Source of the DNA: Agromyces ramosus
GTDB taxonomy: Bacteria > Actinomycetota > Actinomycetes > Actinomycetales > Microbacteriaceae
Length of the DNA: 64,000 bases
Direction of reading: 5' to 3'
Assembly: GCF_004216665.1 (NCBI RefSeq)
Contig: NZ_SGWY01000002.1
Location: 906,685-970,684 of the forward strand
Part shown: piece by piece, positions 24,385 to 32,937 of the stretch
Numbering within the stretch: position 1 is the first letter of the stretch
Layout of the letters: every line of letters begins with the position of its first letter
The notes under the pieces: generated by a model
Databases searched by the model: none
Told to the model about the DNA's origin: nothing
What the model saw: the letters and a program-made list of their open reading frames with translations, nothing else
Program-made: the position numbers and the translations under genes

Positions 24385-24914
24385 TTATCGGGTCCGTCCT
24401 GACGCTGCCCGGTGAGGGTCGTCGCGTAGGAGAACTCGCCGCCGGTCTCGTTACCTCCATTCGGATGGCCGACCATCTCGGCGACTACCAGGTGGACCAA
24501 GTCGCGGGTGCGACGCCTGGTCTGCCAAGCGTCGTACTGCGGCCGGTGGACGGAACAGGGCCGACTATTCTGGCCCGTCGCAGATGGGCACCTGGCGGGC
24601 CGGGCTGTAGTGGTCGCCGACCAGTGCGACTCCCCGGACGTGATGGTCGTGGGCGACCTGAACGCGACGCTCGATCACCTGTGAGGATTGGGTGACGGCG
24701 ACGGGCTGATCGGGTCCTGTGAGGATGCGTCCCTGAGCGCGGGCGCTGCTGCGATCGGCACCTGCCCGGTCTCCGCACCGCCCTGGCTAGCGTCCCCGAT
24801 CGATCACGTCTTGACCGGGTCGGCGTGGAGGGTGCCAGGAGCGTATGTGGTCACGTCCTTCGATGACACGAGAGCGATCATCGTCCGATCGTCGCGGTGC
24901 TCCACAGGTGGTAG
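24366..24914 (+). pseudogene. Endonuclease/exonuclease/phosphatase (EEP) family remnant, multiply frameshifted
   Basis: Pieces of the EEP domain occur in order but in different frames: VGELAAGLVTSIRMADHLGD, VAGATPGLPSVVLRPVDG, PDVMVVGDLNATLDH, EDASLSAGAAAIGTCPVS, SPIDHVLTGSAWRV and finally SDHRPIVAVLH. The GDLNATLDH, PIDHV and SDHRP motifs are the metal/catalytic loops of the family. At least three frameshifts and one stop break it, and the N-terminal half is absent. Confidence 0.65.
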
Positions 24915-24949
24915 CGTGCGGTTGGCGTTCACGTGCTGCGACGGGCCCC

Positions 24950-25278
24950 TTATCGGACGACGTTGACGGACATCGATCGGATCTGATGTTCGACGAGGAC
25001 GAACGTGAAGCGGTGCAGCTGGGAGCCGTCCGGTGAAACGCCGTCGACCTCCGCGTCGATGATGTACTGCACCCCGCGCCGGAAAACGCTGATTGGGCCG
25101 ATCAGCACCGCGAGGATTTGGGAGAACCAGGCGGCGATTTCCCGCCGCCTGTGATGGTGATATTCCTTGTGCGTCACGCTACCGTTCGGGTGAACAGCGA
25201 GCACAGGCCCTCGTAGTCGCCGTCGTTGCTGGAATCCAGCGCGGCCGTCATGGTCCGGATGGTGGCGGTCGTTGTCAT
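24950..25278 (-). pseudogene. NTF2/SnoaL-like protein with one frameshift
   Basis: It starts properly at ATG 25278 (GAGGAA about 7 nt upstream) with TIRTMTAALDSSNDGDYEGL, and changes frame near 25190. It then continues as REIAAWFSQILAVLIGPISV, YIIDAEVDGVSPDGSQLHRF and HQIRSMSVNVVR to a stop at 24950. One shift would restore a full domain of about 105 aa. It is next to a TRIC-channel gene. Confidence 0.65.
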
Positions 25279-25355
25279 CTCAGTTCCTCTGGTAGGAGGA
25301 CCGTGCGCCGACTGTGGTCGATAGCCTCCCGCCTGGAGGGCGAGGTCGTGGTGGT

Positions 25356-26021
25356 TCACGATTGCTCCCGTGTCCGGCGATGGGGTCTGGGGAGTGACCG
25401 CTGCTCGGGGAAGGTCCAGCCGAAGACAACGGCCACGAGGCGGAGGATCGTGGTCGCTGCAACGCAGATGGCTCCCGCGAGCGGCACGGGAGTTCCGAGC
25501 CCGATGAGCAGAACGAGGAGGCCGACCCCGGAGCCGGCGGCGACGGCGTAGAGCGTTCCGACCTGCAGGAACGACACCGGCAGGCTGAGAACGATGTCGC
25601 GGAGCATGCCGCCGCCGATGGCGCCGATCACTCCGACGACCAACGCACCCACCTCGCCGACGCCGAGAGAGAGCGCTTTGGTGGCGCCAATCGCACCGAA
25701 CAGCCCCATCACGATGGCGTCGAGCACGGTGATCAGCCAACCGACATGGGCGATCAAGGGCTGGAGGATCATACCGATCAGGGCCGCGGCGCCGGCGACA
25801 ACCAGATACCAGTTCATCCAGATCACCACCGGAGGCTGGTTCAGGACGACATCGCGCAGCAAGCTTCCGCCGAGCGCGACGATCAATCCGATCACGAGCA
25901 CGCCGAGGACATCGATGCGCCGATGACGGGAGACAGCTGCGAACAATGCACCTTGAAGTCCTCCGAGCCCTGCAGCAAGCAGTTCGACCCAGAGCGCCAC
26001 CTGAAACGTCGTGATCGACAT
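25356..26021 (-). CDS. TRIC-type cation channel / UPF0126 family membrane protein (island copy)
   Basis: A 221-aa protein of about seven transmembrane helices built from two similar halves: LGVLVIGLIVALGGSLLRDV and VGVIGAIGGGMLRDIVLSLP, each with the glycine-rich G-G-x-x-R-D kink of the bacterial TRIC family. The family forms trimeric monovalent-cation channels. A core-genome relative (47043-47702) shares FGAIGxxKAL, GSLLRDV-type kinks and the ending SxPEQR. It may be monocistronic; an NTF2-like pseudogene lies 77 bp downstream. Confidence 0.9.
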   Translation of the reverse strand: MSITTFQVALWVELLAAGLGGLQGALFAAVSRHRRIDVLGVLVIGLIVALGGSLLRDVVLNQPPVVIWMNWYLVVAGAAALIGMILQPLIAHVGWLITVLDAIVMGLFGAIGATKALSLGVGEVGALVVGVIGAIGGGMLRDIVLSLPVSFLQVGTLYAVAAGSGVGLLVLLIGLGTPVPLAGAICVAATTILRLVAVVFGWTFPEQRSLPRPHRRTREQS

Positions 26022-26094
26022 GATGCTTCTCCGGAGTGGGACCGGGGTCAGCTCGTCGTCGCAGGCAAGCTGACCCCGGGCGGGTTGCGAGGCG

Positions 26095-26817
26095 TCAGCG
26101 AGCGCCGGCTTCGGCCGCCACCTTGGCCGCGGAGTTCGTGGCAGTGGCGATCACGTCGGCGACGGCCTCGGCCTGCGTGATGAAGAGGGCGTGGCTGCCG
26201 GGGACGTTGGTGATGTGGGCGCCGATGCGGCTGGCCATGTGCTGGAGCATCGCCTGGTCGAACGCCTTGTCCTCGGTCGCGATGACCGCCCAGCTCGGCT
26301 TGTCGCGCCACGCGGCCTCCGTGACTGCCTCGCCGAAGACGGCCATGTTCACCGGCACTTGGCTGTCGGCCAGAAACATCGCGTCGGCCTCACTCACGTC
26401 GGCGGCGAATCCGGAGTGGAAGGCGTCGCGGTTGAGGTAGCCAAAGCCGTTGTCGGTCACGTCGATGACGAACTCGGGCGTGGCCGCGAAGCCCTCGTAC
26501 TGCTGCCCGCTGGTCTCACCGACATCCGGGATGAGAGCAGACACATAAACCAGGCCGGCGACCTTCGGGTGGACGCCCGCCTCCGTGATGACTGTGCCTC
26601 CCCACGAGTGGCCGACAAGGATGGCCGGTCCGTCCTGTGCGTCCAGGACGCGGTTGGTTGCGGCGACGTCGTCGGCGAACGAGGTGAGCGGGTTCTGCAC
26701 GATCGAGACGCGGTAGCCGCGAGCGGTGAGGAGGTCGTAGACCCGGCGCCAGCCGGACCCGTCCGCGAACGCCCCGTGCACGAGGACGACGTTCTTGATC
26801 TCTTCGGTGGTTGTCAT
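26095..26817 (-). CDS. Alpha/beta hydrolase (esterase/AHL-lactonase-like fold)
   Basis: The 240-aa protein has HGAFADGSGW (oxyanion region), nucleophile Ser in VGHSWGG (about residue 82), and a C-terminal His in PGSHALFITQ. This is the short alpha/beta hydrolase group common in actinobacteria and proteobacteria, without known substrate. I chose ATG 26817 because GGAAGGAAAG is directly upstream; the in-frame 26970 start would add 51 unlikely residues. The upstream region has an AT-rich stretch with TAATATATTGCAT, a plausible promoter. Confidence 0.88.
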   Translation of the reverse strand: MTTTEEIKNVVLVHGAFADGSGWRRVYDLLTARGYRVSIVQNPLTSFADDVAATNRVLDAQDGPAILVGHSWGGTVITEAGVHPKVAGLVYVSALIPDVGETSGQQYEGFAATPEFVIDVTDNGFGYLNRDAFHSGFAADVSEADAMFLADSQVPVNMAVFGEAVTEAAWRDKPSWAVIATEDKAFDQAMLQHMASRIGAHITNVPGSHALFITQAEAVADVIATATNSAAKVAAEAGAR

Positions 26818-27004
26818 GACTTTCCTTCCAGATTCGGCTCCCATGAGCCGGGGCGGGTTGTTGTGAAGGTGTAACACCAGCGATACGTAATATATTGCAT
26901 GATGAATCCAGAAAGCAGTAAGGCGTTTCGACTTGAGTTCAGGGCCAACACCGTGCGCAACATATTGCATGCCGATTCCTCAGCAAGCCCCAGGTGGTGT
27001 CGGA

Positions 27005-27145
27005 GCGCTCAACCCCGCGGCCGTGGCGTTCTACCGCTCACTCCTCGCAGGGATGCGGGAGCGGGGCATCCGGCCCCTCGTCACGCTGTACCACTGGGAT
27101 CTGCCGCAGGTGCTCGAGGACGCCGGCGGCTGGCCGGCTCGGGCG
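27005..27145 (+). pseudogene. GH1 beta-glucosidase internal fragment
   Basis: About 45 codons read ALNPAAVAFYRSLLAGMRER and GIRPLVTLYHWDLPQVLEDA, then GGW. This is the unmistakable region around YHWDLP of family-1 glycosidases. The catalytic glutamates before and after are missing and no frame continues it. It is the outermost recognisable relic at the tRNA end of the island. Confidence 0.75.
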
Positions 27146-27596
27146 ACTACCGAGCGCGACAACGGATGCCGCCGGGCTAACCTGGACATCAACGGACAGC
27201 CGAGCCGGCTAGACGCGTCGGCGAGACAGGCGCGTGGCGTTCGACGCGACTCGAACCGAGTGCACGTCGCAGAGGGAATCGCCCGGCCGCGAGCAGCAGC
27301 GCGGCACCTAGAACCGAGGGCAGAACTCGCCGGCCCCGCGGTGCCAGCGCCGGTGATTAATTGCGTGCGTGGACGCACCGCCCATCGACGCAATGCGTCA
27401 CAACGTGGGCTCAGACCAACTCAGCCGCGACCGCCGAACGCGCCACCGCCAAGAGTACGAGAGGGCCCGCGAACATCGACTGCAGGGTCCGAGTACCAGC
27501 GCATCCGAGACGAATCGAACTCAGCCCAGCACCTTAGCCGGACCGCCCTAGAAGTCAATTCGTGTGCATGGAACAGCTGATACCAGGATGAAATCA
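27146..27596. other. No gene recognised
   Basis: These 450 bases between the GH1 scrap and the tRNA end show no frame with family resemblance. This is the place where an integrase gene would be expected for a tRNA-inserted element, and none is present. A short match CTGATCAGA (27597-27605) precedes the attachment copy, as it does on the left. Confidence 0.5.
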
Positions 27597-27613
27597 CTGA
27601 TCAGAGGCTGTTT

Positions 27614-27652
27614 CCGTAGGGCGGACGGGACTTGAACCCGTGACCGATGGAT
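27614..27652. repeat. Right attachment-site copy (inside the tRNA-CAU gene)
   Basis: These 39 bp are identical to 6191-6229. Identity stops inside the anticodon stem on one side and 3 bp beyond the tRNA 3' end on the other, which would define the recombination core. Confidence 0.85.
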
Positions 27653-27690
27653 TATGAGTCCACTGCTCTGACCGGCTGAGCTACCGCCCC
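27617..27690 (-). tRNA. tRNA with anticodon CAU (Ile2 or elongator Met)
   Basis: The minus strand folds into a 74-nt cloverleaf: acceptor GGGGCGG / CCGCCCT, D-arm with AGCTCAGCCGGTCAGAGC, anticodon loop CTCATAA (anticodon CAT) on stem TGGA/TCCA, and T-loop TTCAAGT. The discriminator is A and no CCA is encoded. The loop CTCATAA occurs in both tRNA-Ile2 (lysidine-modified) and elongator tRNA-Met, so the amino acid is left open. Its 3' half is duplicated at 6191-6229. Confidence 0.9.
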
Positions 27691-27700
27691 CCGCGCCGCG

Positions 27701-28957
27701 TCACTCGGGAAGTGCAGCGGGCGCGATATCGGTGACCGGATCGGTCACCGCTTTTCCACGATACAGGCTCTCGAATGTCGAGAGGGTGCGCTGGATGTCG
27801 TGCGCGGCGATGAGGCGGACCGACCCCTCCTTCAGCGCCCGGTACTCGTCGGGCGAGGCCTCGAGCACCTGCCTGAGCTTCGCCGCGAGGTCCTCGGGGC
27901 TGCCGGGATCGAAGAGGTAGCCGTTCTCGCCGTGGTGCACCAGGTGCGGCAGCGCCATCGCGTTGGCGGCGACGACCGGCAGCGCCGAGGCCATCGCCTC
28001 CATCGTCACGATGCTCTGCAGCTCGGCGATCGACGGCATGGCGAGCACCGAGGCGCGATGGTAGGCCTCGCGCAACTCGTCGTCGGTCACGTAGCCCGTG
28101 AAGGTGACGCGGTCGGCGATGCCCAGCTCGCCCGCGAGGTGCTCGAGGTTGCGCTTCTGGTCGCCGCCGCCGACGATCTCGACCTTCGCGTCGAGCTCGG
28201 CCGGCAGGAGGGTGAGGGCGCGCAGCAGGACGTCGATCTGCTTCTCGCCGGTGACCCGGCCGACGAAGAGGATCCGGTTCTCGGTGCGCGGGGACCAGTC
28301 GGGCGAGTACTTGTGCGCATCGATGCCGCAGGAGATCGCGTGCACGCCGCTGAGCTGGGTGTGCTTCTCGAGGAACTGCGCCGCCTTGCGGGTCGGCGTC
28401 GTCACCGCCTCGGCGCGCCCGAAGGTGCGGCCCGCCGCCTTCCACGCGAGCCCGACCGCCCATTCCTGCCAGGCCTTGGGCAGCAGGGTGAACTCGAGCA
28501 TGTTCTCGGGCATGAAGTGGTTGGTTCCGACGAGCCGGATGCCGCGCTTCGCGGCCTCCACCGAAAGGCCGCGGCCCACGATGATGTGCGACTGGAAGTG
28601 CACCACGTCTGGCCGCACCGCGTCGAGGACCCGGGCGCTGTTCTGCTTGATCCGCCACGGGAGTGCGAATCGCAGCCAGTCGTGCGGATACCAGCGCCAG
28701 CTGTACAAGCGGTGGGCGGTGACCTCCTGGCCTTCGTGCACCTCCTTCCACGTCCCGTGCTTCCGGTTCGCCGCGGGCGCCATCACGTGCACGTCGTGGC
28801 CGCGCTCGACGAGGCCGGCCGCGAGGCGCTCGGCGAAGCGCGCGGCGCCATTGACGTCGGGAGCGAACGTGTCGGCGCCGATCAGGATCGTGAGCGGCCG
28901 TTCCGTCTCTGCGCCGTCGGTGCCGGCGGGGGTAGTCGCACCGGGTGTGTCAGACAC
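27701..28957 (-). CDS. Glycosyltransferase family 4 protein
   Basis: A 418-aa GT-B enzyme with an N-terminal GT4 acceptor domain (ADTFAPDVNGAARFAERLAA, GTNHFMPENMLEF) and a C-terminal nucleotide-sugar domain (RILFVGRVTGEKQIDVLLRA, EIVGGGDQKRNLEHLA, and the E-x7-E motif in ELQSIVTMEA). Relatives transfer mannose or glucose to phosphatidylinositol or diacylglycerol lipids in actinobacterial membranes. The acceptor here is inferred only. GTG 28957 is the start. The gene ends 10 bp before the tRNA-CAU 5' end. Confidence 0.9.
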   Translation of the reverse strand: MSDTPGATTPAGTDGAETERPLTILIGADTFAPDVNGAARFAERLAAGLVERGHDVHVMAPAANRKHGTWKEVHEGQEVTAHRLYSWRWYPHDWLRFALPWRIKQNSARVLDAVRPDVVHFQSHIIVGRGLSVEAAKRGIRLVGTNHFMPENMLEFTLLPKAWQEWAVGLAWKAAGRTFGRAEAVTTPTRKAAQFLEKHTQLSGVHAISCGIDAHKYSPDWSPRTENRILFVGRVTGEKQIDVLLRALTLLPAELDAKVEIVGGGDQKRNLEHLAGELGIADRVTFTGYVTDDELREAYHRASVLAMPSIAELQSIVTMEAMASALPVVAANAMALPHLVHHGENGYLFDPGSPEDLAAKLRQVLEASPDEYRALKEGSVRLIAAHDIQRTLSTFESLYRGKAVTDPVTDIAPAALPE

Positions 28958-29102
28958 GTGGTGTTGTTCCTCACAGTTCGTCGGATGGGGGCCGATCGGC
29001 CCGTCGAGTGCGCGGCCCGGGGGTTCGGCGCGTGACTGAATCCGACCATAGTCTACGCATCGTCACCTGCGCAGTCGCCTGTGCGCATGTCGTTCGGCTC
29101 GC

Positions 29103-30020
29103 TCAGAGGCGGGTCTGGGGGTGGTTGCGCGCGAGCATGAACACGCCCCACACGGCGATCACGCCGGCGAGCAGGAACACGCCGTTGGCCCAGACCGGCG
29201 CCTGCGACGCCTCGCCGAGCACGACGATGCCGATCACGACCGCGACCATCGGGTCGACCACCGTGAGTCCGGCGATCACGAGGTCGGGCGGCCCGGTGGC
29301 GTAGGCGTTCTGCACGAAGTACGCGCCGAGCGCGGTCGCGAGGAGCAGTCCGAGCAGGCAGGTGAAGGTGAGCCACTCGAATTCGCCCTGCTCGATGCGC
29401 CCGAGCACCACCTTCGCCAGGGTGGCCACGAAGCCGTACAGCACGCCGGCCATGATCACGTAGAAGATGGCGCGGATGCGGCGACGGAACAGACCGAACG
29501 CCACGCCGGCCAGGGCGAGCACGACGGCGAGGATGACGAGGATCGTGACGAGCTGCGTGTCGGTGACGGGCCTGTCGACGGCGGTGAACGCCGCGACGCC
29601 CACGAAGAGGAACACGCCGCCGACGCACATGACGATCGCGATGATCGACTTGCGATTCAGCTTCACGTGGTTGAGCCGCGAGTTGAGGATCGAGGTGATC
29701 ACGAGCGCGATCGCGCCGAGCGGCTGCACGACGATGATGGGGGCGAAGTAGAGGCTCGAGAGCTGGAACAGGATCGCGAGGCCGAGCATGACCGTGCCGA
29801 TGACCCACGACGGCCGGGCGAGCAGCAACGCCAGCTGTCGCCCGCTCAGGCCCTTGCCGAGCGTGTCGACCGTGCGCGCCTCGACTTTCACGACGCCGCG
29901 GTGCTGGAACTGCGCACCGAGCGAGAGGAACACCGCGCCGACGAGGGCCAGCGGGATTCCGATGAACGACGTGGGGTCGAGTGCGATCTGCTCGGAGAGG
30001 TCGCTCAGGTCCGGATCCAC
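29103..30020 (-). CDS. DMT-superfamily transporter
   Basis: A 305-aa protein with about nine to ten transmembrane helices and drug/metabolite-transporter traits (SLYFAPIIVVQPLGAIALVI, TGPPDLVIAGLTVVDPMVAV). The VVQPLGA and TVVDPMVAV segments resemble the EamA-like/NIPA-related DMT proteins common in actinobacteria. The substrate is not predictable; magnesium has been shown for some NIPA proteins. It starts at GTG 30020, divergent from peptide deformylase by 40 bp. Confidence 0.85.
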   Translation of the reverse strand: MDPDLSDLSEQIALDPTSFIGIPLALVGAVFLSLGAQFQHRGVVKVEARTVDTLGKGLSGRQLALLLARPSWVIGTVMLGLAILFQLSSLYFAPIIVVQPLGAIALVITSILNSRLNHVKLNRKSIIAIVMCVGGVFLFVGVAAFTAVDRPVTDTQLVTILVILAVVLALAGVAFGLFRRRIRAIFYVIMAGVLYGFVATLAKVVLGRIEQGEFEWLTFTCLLGLLLATALGAYFVQNAYATGPPDLVIAGLTVVDPMVAVVIGIVVLGEASQAPVWANGVFLLAGVIAVWGVFMLARNHPQTRL

Positions 30021-30060
30021 GCAACGACCCTACCCGCTCGTCGATCGATATCCTTGGCGA

Positions 30061-30627
30061 ATGGCCGTGCTCCCCATACGCATCACCGGCGATCCGGTGC
30101 TGCACTCCCCCGCACTCCCGGTCGAGACCATCGACGGCGACCTCCGCTCCCTCGTGCGCGACCTGTTCGAGACGATGGATGCCGCGCCGGGCGTCGGCCT
30201 CGCGGCACCGCAGGTCGGCGTGCCGCTGCGGCTCTTCACCTACGGATGGGTCGACGAGGCCGGAGCGCGGTGGCGGGGCGTCGCGATCAACCCCGAACTG
30301 TGGATCTCCCCGCCGCCCGCCGGCGAGCCCGACGTCGACGAGGAGTCCGAGGGCTGCCTCTCGTTCCCGGGCGAGCGGTTCGGGCTCCGTCGGGCCGATC
30401 GCGCGATCCTGCGGGCGACGGACCTCGACGGCCAGTCGTTCGAGATCGCTGCGGAGGGATGGCTCGCCCGCATCTTCCAGCACGAGTACGACCACCTCGA
30501 CGGCACGCTCTACACCGACCGCCTCGGCGAGAAGGACCAGCGGATCGTCGCGAAGATCACGCGCAAGGTCGGGTGGGGCAGGCCGGGCGTCTCGTGGATG
30601 CCGGGCGTCGACCACCTCGAGGACTGA
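30061..30627 (+). CDS. def: Peptide deformylase
   Basis: The 188-aa protein has all three peptide-deformylase motifs in order: GVGLAAPQVG, EGCLSFPGE and QHEYDHLDG. The Cys and two His bind the metal and the Glu is catalytic. It removes the formyl group from nascent proteins. ATG 30061 opens directly on the conserved ILP-type N-terminus (AVLPIRITGDPVLH). It is divergent from the DMT gene and convergent with the azlCD pair. The C-terminus is a little longer than in E. coli Def. Confidence 0.97.
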   Translation: MAVLPIRITGDPVLHSPALPVETIDGDLRSLVRDLFETMDAAPGVGLAAPQVGVPLRLFTYGWVDEAGARWRGVAINPELWISPPPAGEPDVDEESEGCLSFPGERFGLRRADRAILRATDLDGQSFEIAAEGWLARIFQHEYDHLDGTLYTDRLGEKDQRIVAKITRKVGWGRPGVSWMPGVDHLED

Positions 30628-30712
30628 CCGGCTCGAGACGTCCCGCGACGAGCGCCCCTCCGCGGAGCCTGCAGCAGCGCCCGATCCTCCGCGTCAACGC
30701 CCGTCCGCCGCG

Positions 30713-31018
30713 TCAGGTGAAGGCGCGGATGCCCGCGGCGACGAGCGCCGCGACGATCACGACGACGAGGAACGGCACGCGCAGCGCGTAGAGGGCCGCG
30801 GCGACGACGAGCGCGGGAACGCGCGCGTCGAACACGATCGCCTGGCCGGCGCCGAGCGTCTGCACGGCGATGAGCGCGGCGAGCAGCGCCACGGTCAGCA
30901 GGTCGGCGATCCGCGCCGGACGCTCGCGCTCGAGGAGTCCCGCGGGCACGAGGTACCCGCCGACCTTCAGCGCCAGCGTGGCGGCGGAGGCGATGAGGAT
31001 GACGTGCCACGTGGTCAC
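30713..31018 (-). CDS. azlD: AzlD family branched-chain amino acid exporter subunit
   Basis: A 101-aa protein with about four hydrophobic helices (IASAATLALKVGGYLVPAGL, LLTVALLAALIAVQTL), matching the small AzlD subunit. GTG 31018 overlaps the azlC stop by 4 nt (GTGA), so the two are coupled. AzlCD pairs export branched-chain amino acids and analogues. Confidence 0.88.
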   Translation of the reverse strand: MTTWHVILIASAATLALKVGGYLVPAGLLERERPARIADLLTVALLAALIAVQTLGAGQAIVFDARVPALVVAAALYALRVPFLVVVIVAALVAAGIRAFT

Positions 31019-31719
31019 GCGGCGCTCCGACGGGAGAACAGGTCGAACCAGCCGACCCCGACGGCCACGAGGGCGGCCACCAGCACGGGGAGCCCGGGCA
31101 TGAGCACGGGCGTCGTCAGGGTGGCGACGAGCGCCGCCGCCACGGCGACCGCGCCGGCCTGGAACCGCTTCAGGCGGGGCCACAGGAGCCCAAGGAAGGC
31201 GGCCGCCGCCGCGGCATCCAGCCCCCAGGCCCGGGTGTCGCCGAGCGCGTCGCCGATGAGGGCGCCGGCCAGCGTGGTGAGGTTCCAGCCGACGAAGATG
31301 ACCGCACCGGTCACCCAGAAGCCCGTGCGCGCCGCGCGGTCCTCGGTCTGCGCGAGGGCCACGGCGGTCGACTCGTCGATCGTGATCCAGGCGGCGGCGA
31401 CGCGTCGGGCGACCCCACCGCGGTCGACGATGGGCTTCATCCGCATGCCGTAGACGACGTTGCGGATGCCGAGGAGCGCCGCCGTGGCGATCGCCGAGCC
31501 GCCCGCGGCCACGCCCCCGGTCGCGAGCACGCCGACGAGGGCGAACTGCGAGCCGCCGGTGAACATCACGAGGCTGAGGAAGCACGTCTGCCAGACGTCG
31601 AGGCCCGCGGCAACGGCGAGGGCCCCGAAGGAGATGCCGTAGGCGGCGGTTGCCAGCCCCACGCCGACGCTGTCGCGCAGGACGCCGCTCCGCCGGACGG
31701 CCGTCTCGCGCTCCTCCAC
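31015..31719 (-). CDS. azlC: AzlC family branched-chain amino acid exporter
   Basis: A 234-aa protein with the AzlC signature near the N-terminus (AAYGISFGALAVAAGL, SLVMFTGGSQFALVGVLATG) and a conserved TIDESTAVALAQ loop. It forms the large subunit of the exporter with the coupled AzlD. It starts at GTG 31719. A hairpin (31741-31769) separates it from tRNA-Asn. Confidence 0.9.
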   Translation of the reverse strand: MEERETAVRRSGVLRDSVGVGLATAAYGISFGALAVAAGLDVWQTCFLSLVMFTGGSQFALVGVLATGGVAAGGSAIATAALLGIRNVVYGMRMKPIVDRGGVARRVAAAWITIDESTAVALAQTEDRAARTGFWVTGAVIFVGWNLTTLAGALIGDALGDTRAWGLDAAAAAAFLGLLWPRLKRFQAGAVAVAAALVATLTTPVLMPGLPVLVAALVAVGVGWFDLFSRRSAA

Positions 31720-31740
31720 GTTTCCCTCCCGAGTCGACGA

Positions 31741-31769
31741 AGGGCCGCCCGGTTCGACCGGACGGCCCT
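31741..31769 (-). terminator. Hairpin after tRNA-Asn
   Basis: AGGGCCGCCCGGT (31741-31753) and ACCGGACGGCCCT (31757-31769) form a 13-bp stem with one mismatch. It lies 6 bp past the tRNA-Asn 3' end and before azlC, which fits a tRNA terminator. Confidence 0.65.
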
Positions 31770-31775
31770 CTGTTG

Positions 31776-31848
31776 CTCCCCCACTTGGACTCGAACCAAG
31801 AACCTATCGGTTAACAGCCGATTGCTCTGCCAATTGAGCTATGGAGGA
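31776..31848 (-). tRNA. tRNA-Asn (GTT)
   Basis: A 73-nt cloverleaf: acceptor TCCTCCA / TGGGGGA, D-arm AGCTCAATTGGCAGAGC, anticodon loop CTGTTAA (GTT) and T-arm CTTGGTTCGAGTCCAAG, with discriminator G. CCA is not encoded. Confidence 0.96.
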
Positions 31849-31926
31849 TCGCTTGTTCAGCAGAGACACTCTAGCAAAGTGACGCACGGAGTCCCAATCG
31901 AGGCACCCTCGCGAACGGGGCGCCGG

Positions 31927-32937
31927 TCAGTACCCAGCGTGCAGGTCGATGCGTCCCTCGAATCCGCCGCCCGATTCGAACGCGCGGACGTTCCGGATGA
32001 CCCGCTCGGCGAAGAGCGGCACCACCATCTCCTCGGTGTCGGCGACGTGCGGCGTGACGATGCAGTTCGCCGCCGTCCAGAGCGGATGCCCCTCGGGGAG
32101 CGGCTCGGGATCGGTCACGTCGAGGCCCGCCCCGCCGAGGAGGCCCGACTCGAGCGCCGCGACGAGGGCGGCGGTGTCGACGAGCCCGCCGCGCGCGACG
32201 TTCACCAGTACGCCGCCCGGCGGCATCCGCTCGAGCTCTGCACGGCCGATGAACCCGCGGGTGCCCTCGGTGAGCGCCGCGGCGACGAAGACCACCTCGG
32301 CGCGAGCCAGCGCGTCGGCGAGACCCTCGGCGGTCACCGTGCGTGCGGCGCCGGCCACGGGTTCGTCGCGACGGCGCACGACCGTGGCACGCACGTCGAA
32401 CGGCTGCATCAGGCGCAGGAGCTCGGTCGCGATGCCACCCGCACCGAGGATCACCACCTCGGCCCCGTAGAGGCTTCGCCCGCGCTCGTCCACCTCCCAG
32501 CTTCGGGCGCGGACACGTCGCGGGATCTCGCGCAGGACCGCGAGGGCGAGCATCAGGGCGTGCTCGGCGACGGGCTGCGCATAGGCGCCCTTCGCGCTCG
32601 TCCACACGCGGCCGTCGCCCGCGAACCGCCGGAGCACGGGGGCGAAGGCATCGACGCCCGCCCACGGCAGCTGCACCCATCCGACCCGGGGGTGCGCGTC
32701 GAGCACGGCCTCGAGCTCGCCGGCTCCGGATGCCGCGGTCCATACGATCCCGCGCGTCGCCTCGTCGAGCGGCGCGACGACTCCGCCCCCGGCCACCACG
32801 GCGGCCTCGATCACGGCGTCGCCATGCGGGAGCACCGCGATCGGTCCGGGCACGACCGCCGTGGCGTCGGCCGCCGTCGTGACGGCGGATCCGGGGAGCG
32901 CACGGTGCCGCCCACGCGAGGCCGCGGCATCCGTCAT
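31927..32937 (-). CDS. D-isomer-specific 2-hydroxyacid dehydrogenase family protein
   Basis: A 336-aa protein with the NAD-binding Rossmann segment ILGAGGIATELLRLMQPFDV (a weakened GxGxxG), the substrate/His loops VNVARGGLVDTAALVAALES and TPHVADTEEMVVPL (usually H-x-A). The family interconverts 2-keto and D-2-hydroxy acids. Its ATG overlaps the stop of the ABC ATPase gene by 4 nt, so it is the last gene of the ABC importer operon. It may act on the imported substrate; this is inference. Confidence 0.88.
   Translation of the reverse strand: MTDAAASRGRHRALPGSAVTTAADATAVVPGPIAVLPHGDAVIEAAVVAGGGVVAPLDEATRGIVWTAASGAGELEAVLDAHPRVGWVQLPWAGVDAFAPVLRRFAGDGRVWTSAKGAYAQPVAEHALMLALAVLREIPRRVRARSWEVDERGRSLYGAEVVILGAGGIATELLRLMQPFDVRATVVRRRDEPVAGAARTVTAEGLADALARAEVVFVAAALTEGTRGFIGRAELERMPPGGVLVNVARGGLVDTAALVAALESGLLGGAGLDVTDPEPLPEGHPLWTAANCIVTPHVADTEEMVVPLFAERVIRNVRAFESGGGFEGRIDLHAGY

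Noticed and set aside
27005..27580. A functional beta-glucosidase at the right end of the island
   Set aside because: Only about 45 residues around the YHWDLP motif are recognisable; both catalytic glutamate regions are absent.
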